This document shows, piece by piece, positions 24,564 through 32,819 of a stretch of DNA of 64,000 bases. This stretch comes from Acrocarpospora macrocephala. Its GTDB lineage: Bacteria > Actinomycetota > Actinomycetes > Streptosporangiales > Streptosporangiaceae. Each line of letters starts with the position of its first letter. The stretch's first letter is position 1. The stretch spans positions 124,001 to 188,000 of the forward strand of contig NZ_BLAE01000015.1 in assembly GCF_009687865.1 (NCBI RefSeq). Direction: 5' to 3'. The notes below the pieces were generated by a model that had not been told where the DNA came from, made no database searches, and was given only the letters and a program-made list of their open reading frames with translations. A program made the position numbers and the translations under genes.

Positions 24564-26225
24564 TCAGACCTTCAGGTGGGAGCCGGGGACCGAGTCGATC
24601 AGGAGCTTGGTGTATTCCTCCTGCGGGTTGCCGAGGACACTCGCGGTGTCCGCGGACTCCACCACGGACCCGGCTCGAAGTACCGACACCGTGTCGGCGA
24701 GCAGCTTCACAACGCCGAGATCGTGGGTGATGAACAGGTAGGTGAGGGAGTACGCCGCCTGGAGGTCCGCCAGGAGCTGGAGGATCTCGGCCTGGACGGA
24801 CACGTCCAATGCCGACACCGCCTCGTCGAGGATGACGATCTCCGGGTTGAGGGAGAGCGCCCGCGCGATCGCGACCCGCTGAGCCTGCCCGCCCGACAGT
24901 TCACCTGCCTTGTGCTTGGCATACCTGTGCGGCAGTCGCACACCGTCGAGTAGCTCCAGGGCGATCTCGTACCGGTCCCGCCGGCCGATGTCCTTGCGGT
25001 GCACCCGGATCGGCTCGGTGACCAGATCCGCGACAGAGAAGCGCGGGTCCAGCGACGAGAACGGGTTCTGGTAGACGAACTGAAGGCTCCGGCTCAGCCG
25101 CTTGCGGCTCCATCGCCCGGCCTGCCCGAGCAGTCGCACCTCCCCGCTGTCGGCTGCCGTCAGCCCGGCCACGATTCGGGCGATGGTCGACTTGCCGGCG
25201 CCCGACTCGCCGACCAGAGCGTGGGTGGTCCCAGACTTGACCTTGAAGGAGACGTCATCGGCGGCCTTGACCGAGTGCTCGACGCCGCCTCGGCGAGTGG
25301 TGAACGTCTTGGAGACGTTCGTGACCTCGATGGCGTACTCGGACGTACTCCGCTCGTGCTCACCGGCCGCGGCCCGCGCGAGCTCGATCGGGCGGGGTGT
25401 GAGCCGGCCGGTGTGCAGCCCAGGTGCCGCGTCCAGCAACCGGCGGGTGTAGTCGTCGCGTACGCCATGCAGGAACTCGCCGCTGGTGCCCTCCTCGACA
25501 ACGGAACCATTGCGCATCACGACGATGCGGTCCGCTCGGTCCAGGGCCACCCCGAGATCGTGGGTCACGAGCAGGATCCCGATGCCGAGCTCCCTGCGGA
25601 GCAGGTCGAGGTGGTCGAGGATCTGCTTCTGCACGGTGACGTCGAGCGCGCTGGTTGGTTCGTCGGCGATGAGCAGCTTCGGCTCACCCGAAAGGGCGAT
25701 CGCGATCAGCACCCGCTGCTTCATCCCACCGGAGAGTTCGTGCGGGTATTTTGCGTAGATCGCCTCGGGCGCCGAAAGGCCGGCCAGCTCCAGGAACCGG
25801 AACGCGTCGGATCGGATGCGCAGGTTGTGGGCCCCGTTGCCGAACGGCAGGAGTCGGTGCCGGCGCAGCCTGTTGCGTAACGCGTCTTCGATCTGGCGAC
25901 CGATGGGCTTGACCGGATTCAACGAGACGCCGGGATCCTGCGGAATGAAGCCGACATAGGTGCCCCGATAGCGGGCGAACCTGTTGTGCGACCAACCTGC
26001 GACGTCGGCGTCGGCGAGCCGAACCTCTCCGCTGATCCGGCTGTTGGCGGGCAGCAGCCCGATCGCCGAGCGGATCAACGTGGACTTGCCCGAACCCGAC
26101 TCGCCGACGATCGTGACCAGTTCGCCAGGCGCGACCGCCAGCGACACACCGGCAACCGCCTGACTGGGCTGCTCACCGCGGCGGATGTACCAGATGCTGA
26201 CGTCGGTGAAGGAGAGCAGCGACAT
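24564..26225 (-). CDS. Peptide/nickel-type ABC transporter, two-domain ATPase (DppD-DppF fusion)
   Basis: 553 residues with two complete ATP-binding cassettes. The first has Walker A GESGSGKST, signature LSGGMKQRVLIAIAL and DEPTSALDV; the second has GESGAGKST, LSGGQAQRVAIARAL and DEAVSALDV. The order matches DppD fused to DppF. The ATG at 26225 overlaps the TGA of the upstream permease as ATGA. In this setting it probably powers uptake of an organosulfur or related compound, not peptides; that is inferred from neighbours. Confidence 0.92.
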   Translation of the reverse strand: MSLLSFTDVSIWYIRRGEQPSQAVAGVSLAVAPGELVTIVGESGSGKSTLIRSAIGLLPANSRISGEVRLADADVAGWSHNRFARYRGTYVGFIPQDPGVSLNPVKPIGRQIEDALRNRLRRHRLLPFGNGAHNLRIRSDAFRFLELAGLSAPEAIYAKYPHELSGGMKQRVLIAIALSGEPKLLIADEPTSALDVTVQKQILDHLDLLRRELGIGILLVTHDLGVALDRADRIVVMRNGSVVEEGTSGEFLHGVRDDYTRRLLDAAPGLHTGRLTPRPIELARAAAGEHERSTSEYAIEVTNVSKTFTTRRGGVEHSVKAADDVSFKVKSGTTHALVGESGAGKSTIARIVAGLTAADSGEVRLLGQAGRWSRKRLSRSLQFVYQNPFSSLDPRFSVADLVTEPIRVHRKDIGRRDRYEIALELLDGVRLPHRYAKHKAGELSGGQAQRVAIARALSLNPEIVILDEAVSALDVSVQAEILQLLADLQAAYSLTYLFITHDLGVVKLLADTVSVLRAGSVVESADTASVLGNPQEEYTKLLIDSVPGSHLKV

Positions 26226-27118
26226 CACAGTCCCCTCTCTGGCTGCAACGCACGGCTGATCCGGTTGCTGGCGAGCACCACCGACAGAATGACCGCACCG
26301 GGGAAGAGCGAGATCCATGGCGCGACCGCGAGCACGTCACGACCCTCCGCGACCAGCAAGCCCCACTCCGGCTGCGGCGGCGGAGCTCCGAAACCGAGGA
26401 ATCCCAGCGCCGCGATCGCGAGGATCGACGAGCCGAACTGCAGAGGGATCAGCGCGACGACCGAGCTCATCGAGTTCGGCAGCACGTGACGCAGGAGAAT
26501 GGCGAGCCTGTGGGTGCCGATGCTGGCAGCGGCCTCGACGAAGTCCGCCTGTGTCACCTTGAGAACCTCCGCGCGCATCACCCGCGCGAAGTTCGCCACC
26601 GAGGAGATGCCGACCGCGACTGCGACATTGGTCGTGCCGTAGCCAAGCGCCGAGACGATCACCATCGTCAGCAACAAGCCGGGAACCGAGAGCAGGACGT
26701 CGACGACGCGCATGAGGACCAGGTCGACGACGCCCCGGACGAAGCCCGCCACCAGACCCAGCGCGGTTCCGATGAAGAACGCGATCGACACCGCCAGCAG
26801 GGTGGCGGTCAGGGTGATAACCGTGCCGTATACCGTACGGGTGTAAATGTCACGGCCGAGCCGGTCGGTTCCGAACGGTTGGGCGGCGCTGGGTCCCGCG
26901 AGGATCGCGCTGGTGTCGGGGACGTAAGGGTCCTTCCAGGTGAAGACTCCCGGAATCACGCAGAACGCAACGGCCAAGAGGATCACCAAGACGGCGAGCA
27001 CAAGGCCAGGCTGGGCGACGACCGGGTGCAACACGCCGAACCGCCGTCGAGGCGGAGCGGAAGGCGTCGTGGCATCAAGGGCGTCCAGGCCGGAGGCTGT
27101 CGTGAGGCGCATGGTCAC
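26225..27118 (-). CDS. Peptide/nickel-type ABC transporter permease (DppC-like)
   Basis: 297 residues. The N-terminal DppC-type preamble is present (FTWKDPYVPDTSAILAGPSA, QPFGTDRLGRDIYTRTVYG), then about six membrane helices with the EAA-like loop DFVEAAASIGTHRLAILLRHVLPN. The GTG at 27118 overlaps the previous stop (GTGA); an ATG 6 bases further in is an alternative start. Confidence 0.9.
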   Translation of the reverse strand: MTMRLTTASGLDALDATTPSAPPRRRFGVLHPVVAQPGLVLAVLVILLAVAFCVIPGVFTWKDPYVPDTSAILAGPSAAQPFGTDRLGRDIYTRTVYGTVITLTATLLAVSIAFFIGTALGLVAGFVRGVVDLVLMRVVDVLLSVPGLLLTMVIVSALGYGTTNVAVAVGISSVANFARVMRAEVLKVTQADFVEAAASIGTHRLAILLRHVLPNSMSSVVALIPLQFGSSILAIAALGFLGFGAPPPQPEWGLLVAEGRDVLAVAPWISLFPGAVILSVVLASNRISRALQPERGL

Positions 27119-28062
27119 GCGGTCACACCCTTAGATACGGCTTTGAGCCGCGGGTCGACGAGCGGATAGGAGACATCGACGATGAAGTTCACCGTCACGA
27201 AGCAGACGGCGACGAGCATGACGATGCCTTGGACGATCGGGACGTCCTGGGCCCGGACCGCGTCTTCGGTGAGCCGGCCGATCCCTGCGCGCGAGAAGAT
27301 CGTCTCCGTGATCACGGCGCCGGCGAGCAACTCTCCGACGATGATGCCGCCCTGGGTCAGCGCCGGCAGACTCGCGTTGCGCAGCACTTCGGTGTTGAGC
27401 ACCTTCCCCTTGCGGGTGCCCTTGCTGTAGGACGTCAGGACGTACGGCGAGGCGTACTCGGTCTGGAAGTTGCGCAGCAGCAACTGAGCGATCGGTCCCG
27501 AGACCGGGATCGCCAGCGCCACCGCGGGAAGCACCAGCCCCCTCAGCCCCTCACCGCTGATGGGCGGGAACCAGCCGAGCTGGAAGGAGAAGACCTTGAT
27601 GATGATCAGGCCCAGCAGAAAGCTGGGAAACGACACCAGCAGCGGTGGCACGCTTGAGATGAGGTTGCGCAGCCGCGCCGACTCCAGATAGGTCGCCACC
27701 CAGGCGATGGAGAGCGCGAAGAGCGACGCCAGCACCAGTGCGCACGCCGCGAGGATCACAGTGTTGGGCAACGCCTCGCCGATCGCCTTGATCACCGGCT
27801 GACCCGTGCCCACCGATGTCCCGAAGTCGCCGTGCAGGGCTGCCAGGAGACGGTCGACGTACTGCTGCCACGCGGGGCGGTCGAAACCGTAGGCGTGCTC
27901 CATCTCCTTGAACGCCTGCGGGTCGATGCTGGCGCGCTCGTTCGGCGGGAAGAGGAGCTCGATCGGGCTGGCCGGCATCAGATAGAGCAGGATGAAGGAG
28001 GCCGTGAAGGCCCCCCACACCACGATCAGCGCGCGGCCGAGTTTCAGCAAGGCGTAGTTCAC
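27115..28062 (-). CDS. Peptide/nickel-type ABC transporter permease (DppB-like)
   Basis: 315 residues starting MNYALLKLGRALIVVWG. The long periplasmic N-terminal loop (FPPNERASIDPQAFKEMEHA, LLAALHGDFGTSVGTGQPV) and the C-terminal helices with EVLRNASLPALTQGGIIVGE are typical of DppB. It starts 3 bases downstream of the binding-protein stop, so it follows in the same transcript. Confidence 0.92.
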   Translation of the reverse strand: MNYALLKLGRALIVVWGAFTASFILLYLMPASPIELLFPPNERASIDPQAFKEMEHAYGFDRPAWQQYVDRLLAALHGDFGTSVGTGQPVIKAIGEALPNTVILAACALVLASLFALSIAWVATYLESARLRNLISSVPPLLVSFPSFLLGLIIIKVFSFQLGWFPPISGEGLRGLVLPAVALAIPVSGPIAQLLLRNFQTEYASPYVLTSYSKGTRKGKVLNTEVLRNASLPALTQGGIIVGELLAGAVITETIFSRAGIGRLTEDAVRAQDVPIVQGIVMLVAVCFVTVNFIVDVSYPLVDPRLKAVSKGVTA

Positions 28063-28065
28063 GGG

Positions 28066-29766
28066 CTACTTCCCGCCCACCCAGGTGGTGAGGAAGAGCA
28101 GCCGGTCGGCTCCGTCGAGGTAGATGTTCTGGACACCCTTCGCGGCGGCGACCTGCGAGGTCTGGAACTGCGGGTCGACGAGCACCAGCTCCTCGTGGAT
28201 GAGGTCCTGCACGGCCTTGGCCAGGGGAGCCTGCGCGGCTCCGGTGGCGGTGTCCAGGGCGTCGAAGGTCTTCACGATCCGCGCCCGGTCCGGGAAGTCG
28301 GCAGGGATGACCGCGCCGTTCCCCCGGTCGGGGTTGAGCTGCGTGTTGAGCACGGCCACGTCGTTCCGGCCACGATTGATGTTCGCCAGGTGGTACTCCG
28401 CGGTGAGCTGTTCGGCCGGGATGTTTCTGGGGTCGAACACGATCTCGACCTCCACTCCGATCGACTTCAGCGCCGCCTGGGTCGCCTCGTAGGTGACTCG
28501 GGCGTCCGGCACCAGGATGTTGCCGGTGCCCTTGAGCTGGAGCTTGACGCCGTCCTTCGCCCGGATTCCGTCGGCGCCGGGCTGCCAACCGGCGTCGTCG
28601 AGCAGCTTCTTGGCCAGGTCGAGGTCGTACTTCAGCGCGCCCTGGCTGTAGTCGGCGAACCCCGGGACGCCGTCGGTGAGCACGGAGTGCGCCTCGCCCT
28701 CGGAGTTGGACAGGAGCGTCTTCTTGAACCCGGGCCGGTCCGTGGCTGCCACGATGGCGCGCCGGACGTTGATGTCGTTGGTCGGCGCGAGGCTGAGGTT
28801 GAACTGCCAGCCGAGCGTGAAGCCGGGGTTGATCCTGGCAGTGAGCTCGAAGCCCTGGGCGGTCAGGACCTGCTCGTCGGTGGGGAGGATGTCGAAGGCG
28901 GCCGGCACGTCACCGGACTGGAGCGCACCGACGCGCACGCTCGCCTCGGGAATGGTGATGAACTCGATCTTGTCCAGGTACGCCGGTCCCTCGTGACCCA
29001 GCGCGGCCGGCGCCCAGGTGTAGTCGTTCCGGCGGGTGATGACGGTGCGCACCTTCGGGACGTACTCGGTGACGATGAACGGCCCGGTGCTGATCACGTT
29101 TTCCGGCTTCAGCCGATCCTCGGCCGAGGACTTCAGGGTCTTGTCCGCCAGGAAGCTGATGTTGCCGGTGCCGCTGTGGGCGCTCAGCTGCAGGAAGCTC
29201 GCGTTGGGGGCGCTGAAGCGCACCTTGACGACGTAGTCGCTGACGACCTGGGTCTCCTGGTACGGACCGAGGTAGCTCTTGCCGTTGGGCAGGATGCCGA
29301 GCGCCTCATCGCCGTTGAAGAACTGGTCGAGGTTGTTCTTGACCGAAGTCGCGTTGAACTTGGTGCCGTCGCTGAAGGTCACGTCCTCTCGAAGCGTGAA
29401 GGTGTACTCGGTGATGTCGTCGTTGTACTCCCACTTGGTGGCCAGCCATGGACTGAACTCGCCGGTGTCACGGTCCTGGAAGAGGAGCCGGTCCACGATG
29501 TTGTTGGAGAAGTTCGCACCGGCGAAACTGCTGTTGATCTGCGGGTCGATGGACTCGGGCGCACCCAGCCAGGCGAACTTGAGGGTCCCGCCCTTGACGG
29601 GAGCACCCCCACTCTTCGCGCTTACCGCCGGGTTACCGTCGGCGCCGCAGCCAACCAGCAGCAAGCTGGCGGCACCCCCGGCAAAAGCCAGGAAGCCGCG
29701 GCGGCTGGGATTAGCGGAGAGGAGAGACTCAGCTCCCGTCGTGGCCGAAATGAACTTAGTGGTCAT
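28066..29766 (-). CDS. Extracellular solute-binding lipoprotein, family 5 (peptide/organosulfur type)
   Basis: 566 residues, first gene of the four-gene transport operon. The N-terminus has a twin-arginine motif (SRRGFLAFAGG) and a lipobox LLLVGC, so it is probably exported by Tat and lipidated. Family-5 features include FAWLGAPESIDPQ, VDRLLFQDRDTGEFSPWLA, YTFTLREDVTFSDGTKF and DLAKKLLDDAGW. The start lies only 11 bases downstream of the second 35-bp element, with no ribosome site, again suggesting a leaderless transcript. It probably captures the island's substrate outside the cell. Confidence 0.92.
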   Translation of the reverse strand: MTTKFISATTGAESLLSANPSRRGFLAFAGGAASLLLVGCGADGNPAVSAKSGGAPVKGGTLKFAWLGAPESIDPQINSSFAGANFSNNIVDRLLFQDRDTGEFSPWLATKWEYNDDITEYTFTLREDVTFSDGTKFNATSVKNNLDQFFNGDEALGILPNGKSYLGPYQETQVVSDYVVKVRFSAPNASFLQLSAHSGTGNISFLADKTLKSSAEDRLKPENVISTGPFIVTEYVPKVRTVITRRNDYTWAPAALGHEGPAYLDKIEFITIPEASVRVGALQSGDVPAAFDILPTDEQVLTAQGFELTARINPGFTLGWQFNLSLAPTNDINVRRAIVAATDRPGFKKTLLSNSEGEAHSVLTDGVPGFADYSQGALKYDLDLAKKLLDDAGWQPGADGIRAKDGVKLQLKGTGNILVPDARVTYEATQAALKSIGVEVEIVFDPRNIPAEQLTAEYHLANINRGRNDVAVLNTQLNPDRGNGAVIPADFPDRARIVKTFDALDTATGAAQAPLAKAVQDLIHEELVLVDPQFQTSQVAAAKGVQNIYLDGADRLLFLTTWVGGK

Positions 29767-29777
29767 ACCCGCGTACT

Positions 29778-29812
29778 ATATCTAGGTATTTCCTACTTGA
29801 AAAGTATAGATT
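29778..29812. promoter_or_regulatory. 35-bp conserved element, copy 2
   Basis: Same frame as copy 1: ATATCTA-N3-ATTTCCTACTTGAA-N4-ATAGATT, differing only within the N3 and N4 spacers. It lies immediately upstream of the binding-protein gene. Because it ties the oxygenase operon and the transporter to one signal, a single regulator encoded elsewhere is likely. Confidence 0.75.
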
Positions 29813-29819
29813 CATCACG

Positions 29820-30020
29820 GTGGTGGCCGACGCGGTCAGCTACCTGCTCTCGGCCGTGGGCCTCGGCGCGATGGGCGGGCTACTCGGTTCGCGGCTGGCC
29901 CGACCGCTCGTCACCTGGTTTGGGCAGCACCAGATCCTGCTCCTGGCCGGGGCGCTGCGCGCGCTCTGGCCCGTCGGCCTGGCCGGCGTGCTCCTGCTGG
30001 TGACCCCGCTACTCAATGGT
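29820..30020 (+). pseudogene. Remnant of an MFS transporter gene
   Basis: The frame reads VADAVSYLLSAVGL joined to GAMGGLLGSRLARPLVTWFG, then a hydrophobic stretch (ILLLAGALRALWPVGLAG). In full-length MFS exporters these two motifs are separated by a long stretch of helices, so this looks like an internally deleted fragment with no proper start and no sensible end. It fills the gap between the transporter operon and the MDR gene and marks a rearrangement scar. Confidence 0.5.
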
Positions 30021-30064
30021 GGGCACGATCAGATCTCTTCCGGAGGAGCGGATGGACGGGGTTC

Positions 30065-31015
30065 TCAGGAGCAGGTGACGGCGAGCTTGCCGAGTGCTCC
30101 GGCGCCGAAGGCGGCGAACGCCTCAGGGGCCTGCTCCAGCGGGTAGGTGGCGGTGACCGGCACGCGCAGCGCGCCGGAGACGGTCTGCTCGGCCAGGACG
30201 GCCAGGGTCTGCGGGTTCGGGTCGGCCATGATCGTGTGGACGGTGACGTCCCCGCCGTGGACGCTGCCGGTGACGGCATCGGAGGTCAGGCCGAGGGTGG
30301 AGGCGATCCGCCCGCCGGGTCGCAGCAGGCCCGCGAGCTGGCTGCCCTCGCCCGCCAGGTGCAGCACAGCGTCCACACCCTCGGGAGCGAGGGCGCGGAC
30401 CTCGGCCTGCATGTCGCCGCTGAAGTCCACGAGGTGGACCGTGTGCTCGGTGAGGCCGGTGACGAAGTCGGCTTCGGCGCCGGGGCGGGCGGTGGCGATC
30501 ACTCGGGCGCCGCGGGCGGCGGCGAGCTGCACGGCCAGCGCGCCCACCCCGCCGGTGGCGCCGGAGATCAGCACCGTCTCGCCGTCGGCCGGGGCGACGG
30601 CGTTGACGCTGTCCAGCGCCGCGGTGCCGGCCAGGCCCAGCGCGCCCGCCTCCTGAACGGCCAGGCCCTCGGGGATGGGGGCGATGCCGTAGCCGGCGGG
30701 CACGGTGACGTATTGGGCCAGTGAACCGGTGCCCAGGAAGGGCTTCATCACCACGCCGAAGACCGCCTGGCCGACCGCGAAGCCTTCGGCGCCCTCGCCG
30801 AGCGCTTCGACGGTGCCGGCGAAGTCCTTGCCGACCACCAGCGGGAAGCGGTGCTCCATCATCTGCTGCAGGTAGCCCGCCGCGGTGGAGGCGTCGAAGC
30901 CGTTGATCGAGGAAACGGCCACCTTCACCAGCACCTCTCCCGCCTCGGGGTGAGGGGTGGGGATCTCGGTCACGGCGGGGGTCGCAGGGACGGAGTTCAG
31001 CGTTACGGCACGCAT
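30065..31015 (-). CDS. NADP-dependent MDR / quinone reductase-like oxidoreductase
   Basis: 316 residues starting MRAVTLNSVPATPAV. It has the GroES-like N-terminal domain (PHPEAGEVLVKVAVSSINGF, VVGKDFAGTVEALG) and the nucleotide-binding loop LISGATGGVGALAVQLAA. Structural-zinc cysteines are absent. GAAAGG precedes the ATG by about 9 bases. It is divergent from a TetR regulator with shared operators, so it is the probable target of that repressor and may reduce toxic enones or quinones. Confidence 0.87.
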   Translation of the reverse strand: MRAVTLNSVPATPAVTEIPTPHPEAGEVLVKVAVSSINGFDASTAAGYLQQMMEHRFPLVVGKDFAGTVEALGEGAEGFAVGQAVFGVVMKPFLGTGSLAQYVTVPAGYGIAPIPEGLAVQEAGALGLAGTAALDSVNAVAPADGETVLISGATGGVGALAVQLAAARGARVIATARPGAEADFVTGLTEHTVHLVDFSGDMQAEVRALAPEGVDAVLHLAGEGSQLAGLLRPGGRIASTLGLTSDAVTGSVHGGDVTVHTIMADPNPQTLAVLAEQTVSGALRVPVTATYPLEQAPEAFAAFGAGALGKLAVTCS

Positions 31016-31031
31016 GAGCTGCACCTTTCGA

Positions 31032-31097
31032 AAGTGGAACGGCCTACCCGGTTCCATCATGCAGCCTAGCAACGAAAATGGGTAGCCCGTTCCACTT
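31032..31097. promoter_or_regulatory. Inverted pair of TetR-type operators
   Basis: AAGTGGAACGGCCTACCC (31032-31049) recurs in inverted orientation at 31080-31097 with one or two changes. The first copy is part of GGAAC-N10-GTTCC (31036-31055). The sites cover the divergent promoters of the MDR gene (31015) and the TetR gene (31113), so the TetR protein probably represses both. Confidence 0.7.
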
Positions 31098-31112
31098 GGT
31101 AGAGTGGGGGTC

Positions 31113-31835
31113 ATGACACCCACCGCAGAGCCCGACTCGCCCGCCGACCGGCAGCCCGAACCGGGACTGCGCGCCGACGCCGAACGCAACCGCGAGCGCA
31201 TCCTGACCGCCGCCCGCCGCCTGTACGCCAGCCACGGACTCGGCGTCTCCATGGCGTGTGTCGCCCGCGAGGCCGACGTCGGCAAGGCCACCTTGTCGCG
31301 CCGTTTCGCCACCCGCGAAGAACTCATCAACGCGGTCTTCGCCGACCGCATGGACGCCTACGCCGCCGCGGCCGCCGAAGCCCTCGCCGATCCCGACCCC
31401 TGGCGCGGCTTCACCGGCTACATCGAGGCCGTGTGCGCCATGCAGGCCGCCGACCGCGGCTTCGCCGACGTGCTGACCATGACCTTCCCCGCCGCCAAGG
31501 CACTGGAAGCCCGCCGCGCCGAGGCCTACAACGCGTTCCTCGAACTCATCGCCCGCGCCCAGGCCAGCGGCCACCTGCGCGACGACTTCACCGCAGAAGA
31601 CCTCGTCATCCTGCTGATGGCCAACGCCGGCGTCGTCGCCGCCACCGCAGACGCCGCCCCCGACACCTGGCGACGGCTGGTGAGCCAGATGTTGCGCGCC
31701 TACGCCACCCCCGGCGCCGACCTGCCACCGCTGGAACAGCCCCCCGCACCCACCGCTCTGTATCGAGCCATGGTCCGCCTCACCCGCCCCGCCCCTGACA
31801 CCGGTGGCGCCGCCGAGCGACCAGACGGCCGTTGA
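31113..31835 (+). CDS. TetR-family transcriptional regulator
   Basis: 240 residues. The N-terminal HTH is typical: RERILTAARRLYASHGLGVS, then EADVGKATLSRRFATREELI. The remainder is helical, with a variable ligand-binding core (EDLVILLMANAGVVAATADA). The ATG at 31113 was chosen; a GTG 9 bases upstream is possible. It is divergent from the MDR gene across the operator pair at 31032-31097. Confidence 0.9.
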   Translation: MTPTAEPDSPADRQPEPGLRADAERNRERILTAARRLYASHGLGVSMACVAREADVGKATLSRRFATREELINAVFADRMDAYAAAAAEALADPDPWRGFTGYIEAVCAMQAADRGFADVLTMTFPAAKALEARRAEAYNAFLELIARAQASGHLRDDFTAEDLVILLMANAGVVAATADAAPDTWRRLVSQMLRAYATPGADLPPLEQPPAPTALYRAMVRLTRPAPDTGGAAERPDGR

Positions 31836-31961
31836 CGTTGCCAAGGATCCCCCGTGAGAGCTACCGAAATCGTCCACTCACTGGTGATTCGCCGAAATGG
31901 GCCGCGCTCATAGCGTTTCCGGTGCGCCGCGACCGGGCGGCCGACATCGACGGAGGTCACC

Positions 31962-32810
31962 ATGAGCACGACAGGTAGCCCGCAGCACGCGCTCCCGGAC
32001 GGCCGGATCCGGCGGATCGTCCGGTTCCCTCTGACCTGGATGCTGATCGGACTGCTCGGCGTCGGCGTGGTGTCGGCGGTGACCGCGGACGCGGGGCCGG
32101 TGCTCGCCGTCGTGGGCGCGGGCGCCGCGCTGGCCGTGTACTGGGCGGTGATGCGGTACGCCGCCGGGCGGCAGACACCGGAGATCGCCAGAAGAGGGGC
32201 CGGGCGGGAGGCGCTGTCGGGGGCCGGCATCGGGCTGGGGTTCGTGCTGGTCTCGGCGTTGCTGATCGCAGCCGCAGGTGGGTACGCCTTCAGCTGGGCA
32301 TCGGGGAACGTCCTGTCGGTGGTGTTCACGGTGGCCGCGACGGCGGTGGGGGCGGCGGTCACCGAGGAGCTGATCTTCCGTGGCCTGGCGTTGCAGGCGC
32401 TGGAGCGGCTGTGCGGGAGCGTGGGCGCCGTCGCGGTCACCGCGCTGGTGTTCGGGGGCGCGCACCTGGCCAACCCCGCGGCCACCCTGGGGAGTTCGCT
32501 GGCGATCGCCGTCGAGGCGGGTGTGCTGCTCGGGGCCGCGTTCCTGTGGCGGCGCACCATCTGGTTCGTCGTGGGGCTGCACGCCGCGTGGAACGCCACC
32601 GTGGCGCTGCTGGGCATCCCGGTGTCCGGGCACGTGTCGCCGGGGCTGCTGGCCACCGAGGTGAGCGGCCCGGCGTGGCTGACCGGCGGCGGGTTCGGTC
32701 TTGAAGCGTCGATCATCCCGGTCGCCGTGAGCGTGCTGCTGGCCGTGCCGATGCTCGTCCTGGCGCACCGGCGCGGCGGCCTGATCCCGGTGCGGCGTGG
32801 CCGCCGTTAG
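31962..32810 (+). CDS. CPBP-family intramembrane metalloprotease
   Basis: 282 residues with about eight hydrophobic segments. The CPBP/Abi motifs are present: EELIFRG near residue 135, FGGAHLANP, and GLHAAWN. These proteases cut membrane-bound substrates and are linked to prenyl-protein processing, bacteriocin immunity and signalling. The histidine kinase gene starts 9 bases downstream, so the protease and the two-component system form one operon, which suggests it modifies the sensor or produces its signal (inference). Confidence 0.88.
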   Translation: MSTTGSPQHALPDGRIRRIVRFPLTWMLIGLLGVGVVSAVTADAGPVLAVVGAGAALAVYWAVMRYAAGRQTPEIARRGAGREALSGAGIGLGFVLVSALLIAAAGGYAFSWASGNVLSVVFTVAATAVGAAVTEELIFRGLALQALERLCGSVGAVAVTALVFGGAHLANPAATLGSSLAIAVEAGVLLGAAFLWRRTIWFVVGLHAAWNATVALLGIPVSGHVSPGLLATEVSGPAWLTGGGFGLEASIIPVAVSVLLAVPMLVLAHRRGGLIPVRRGRR

Positions 32811-32819
32811 GCTTGCCGG

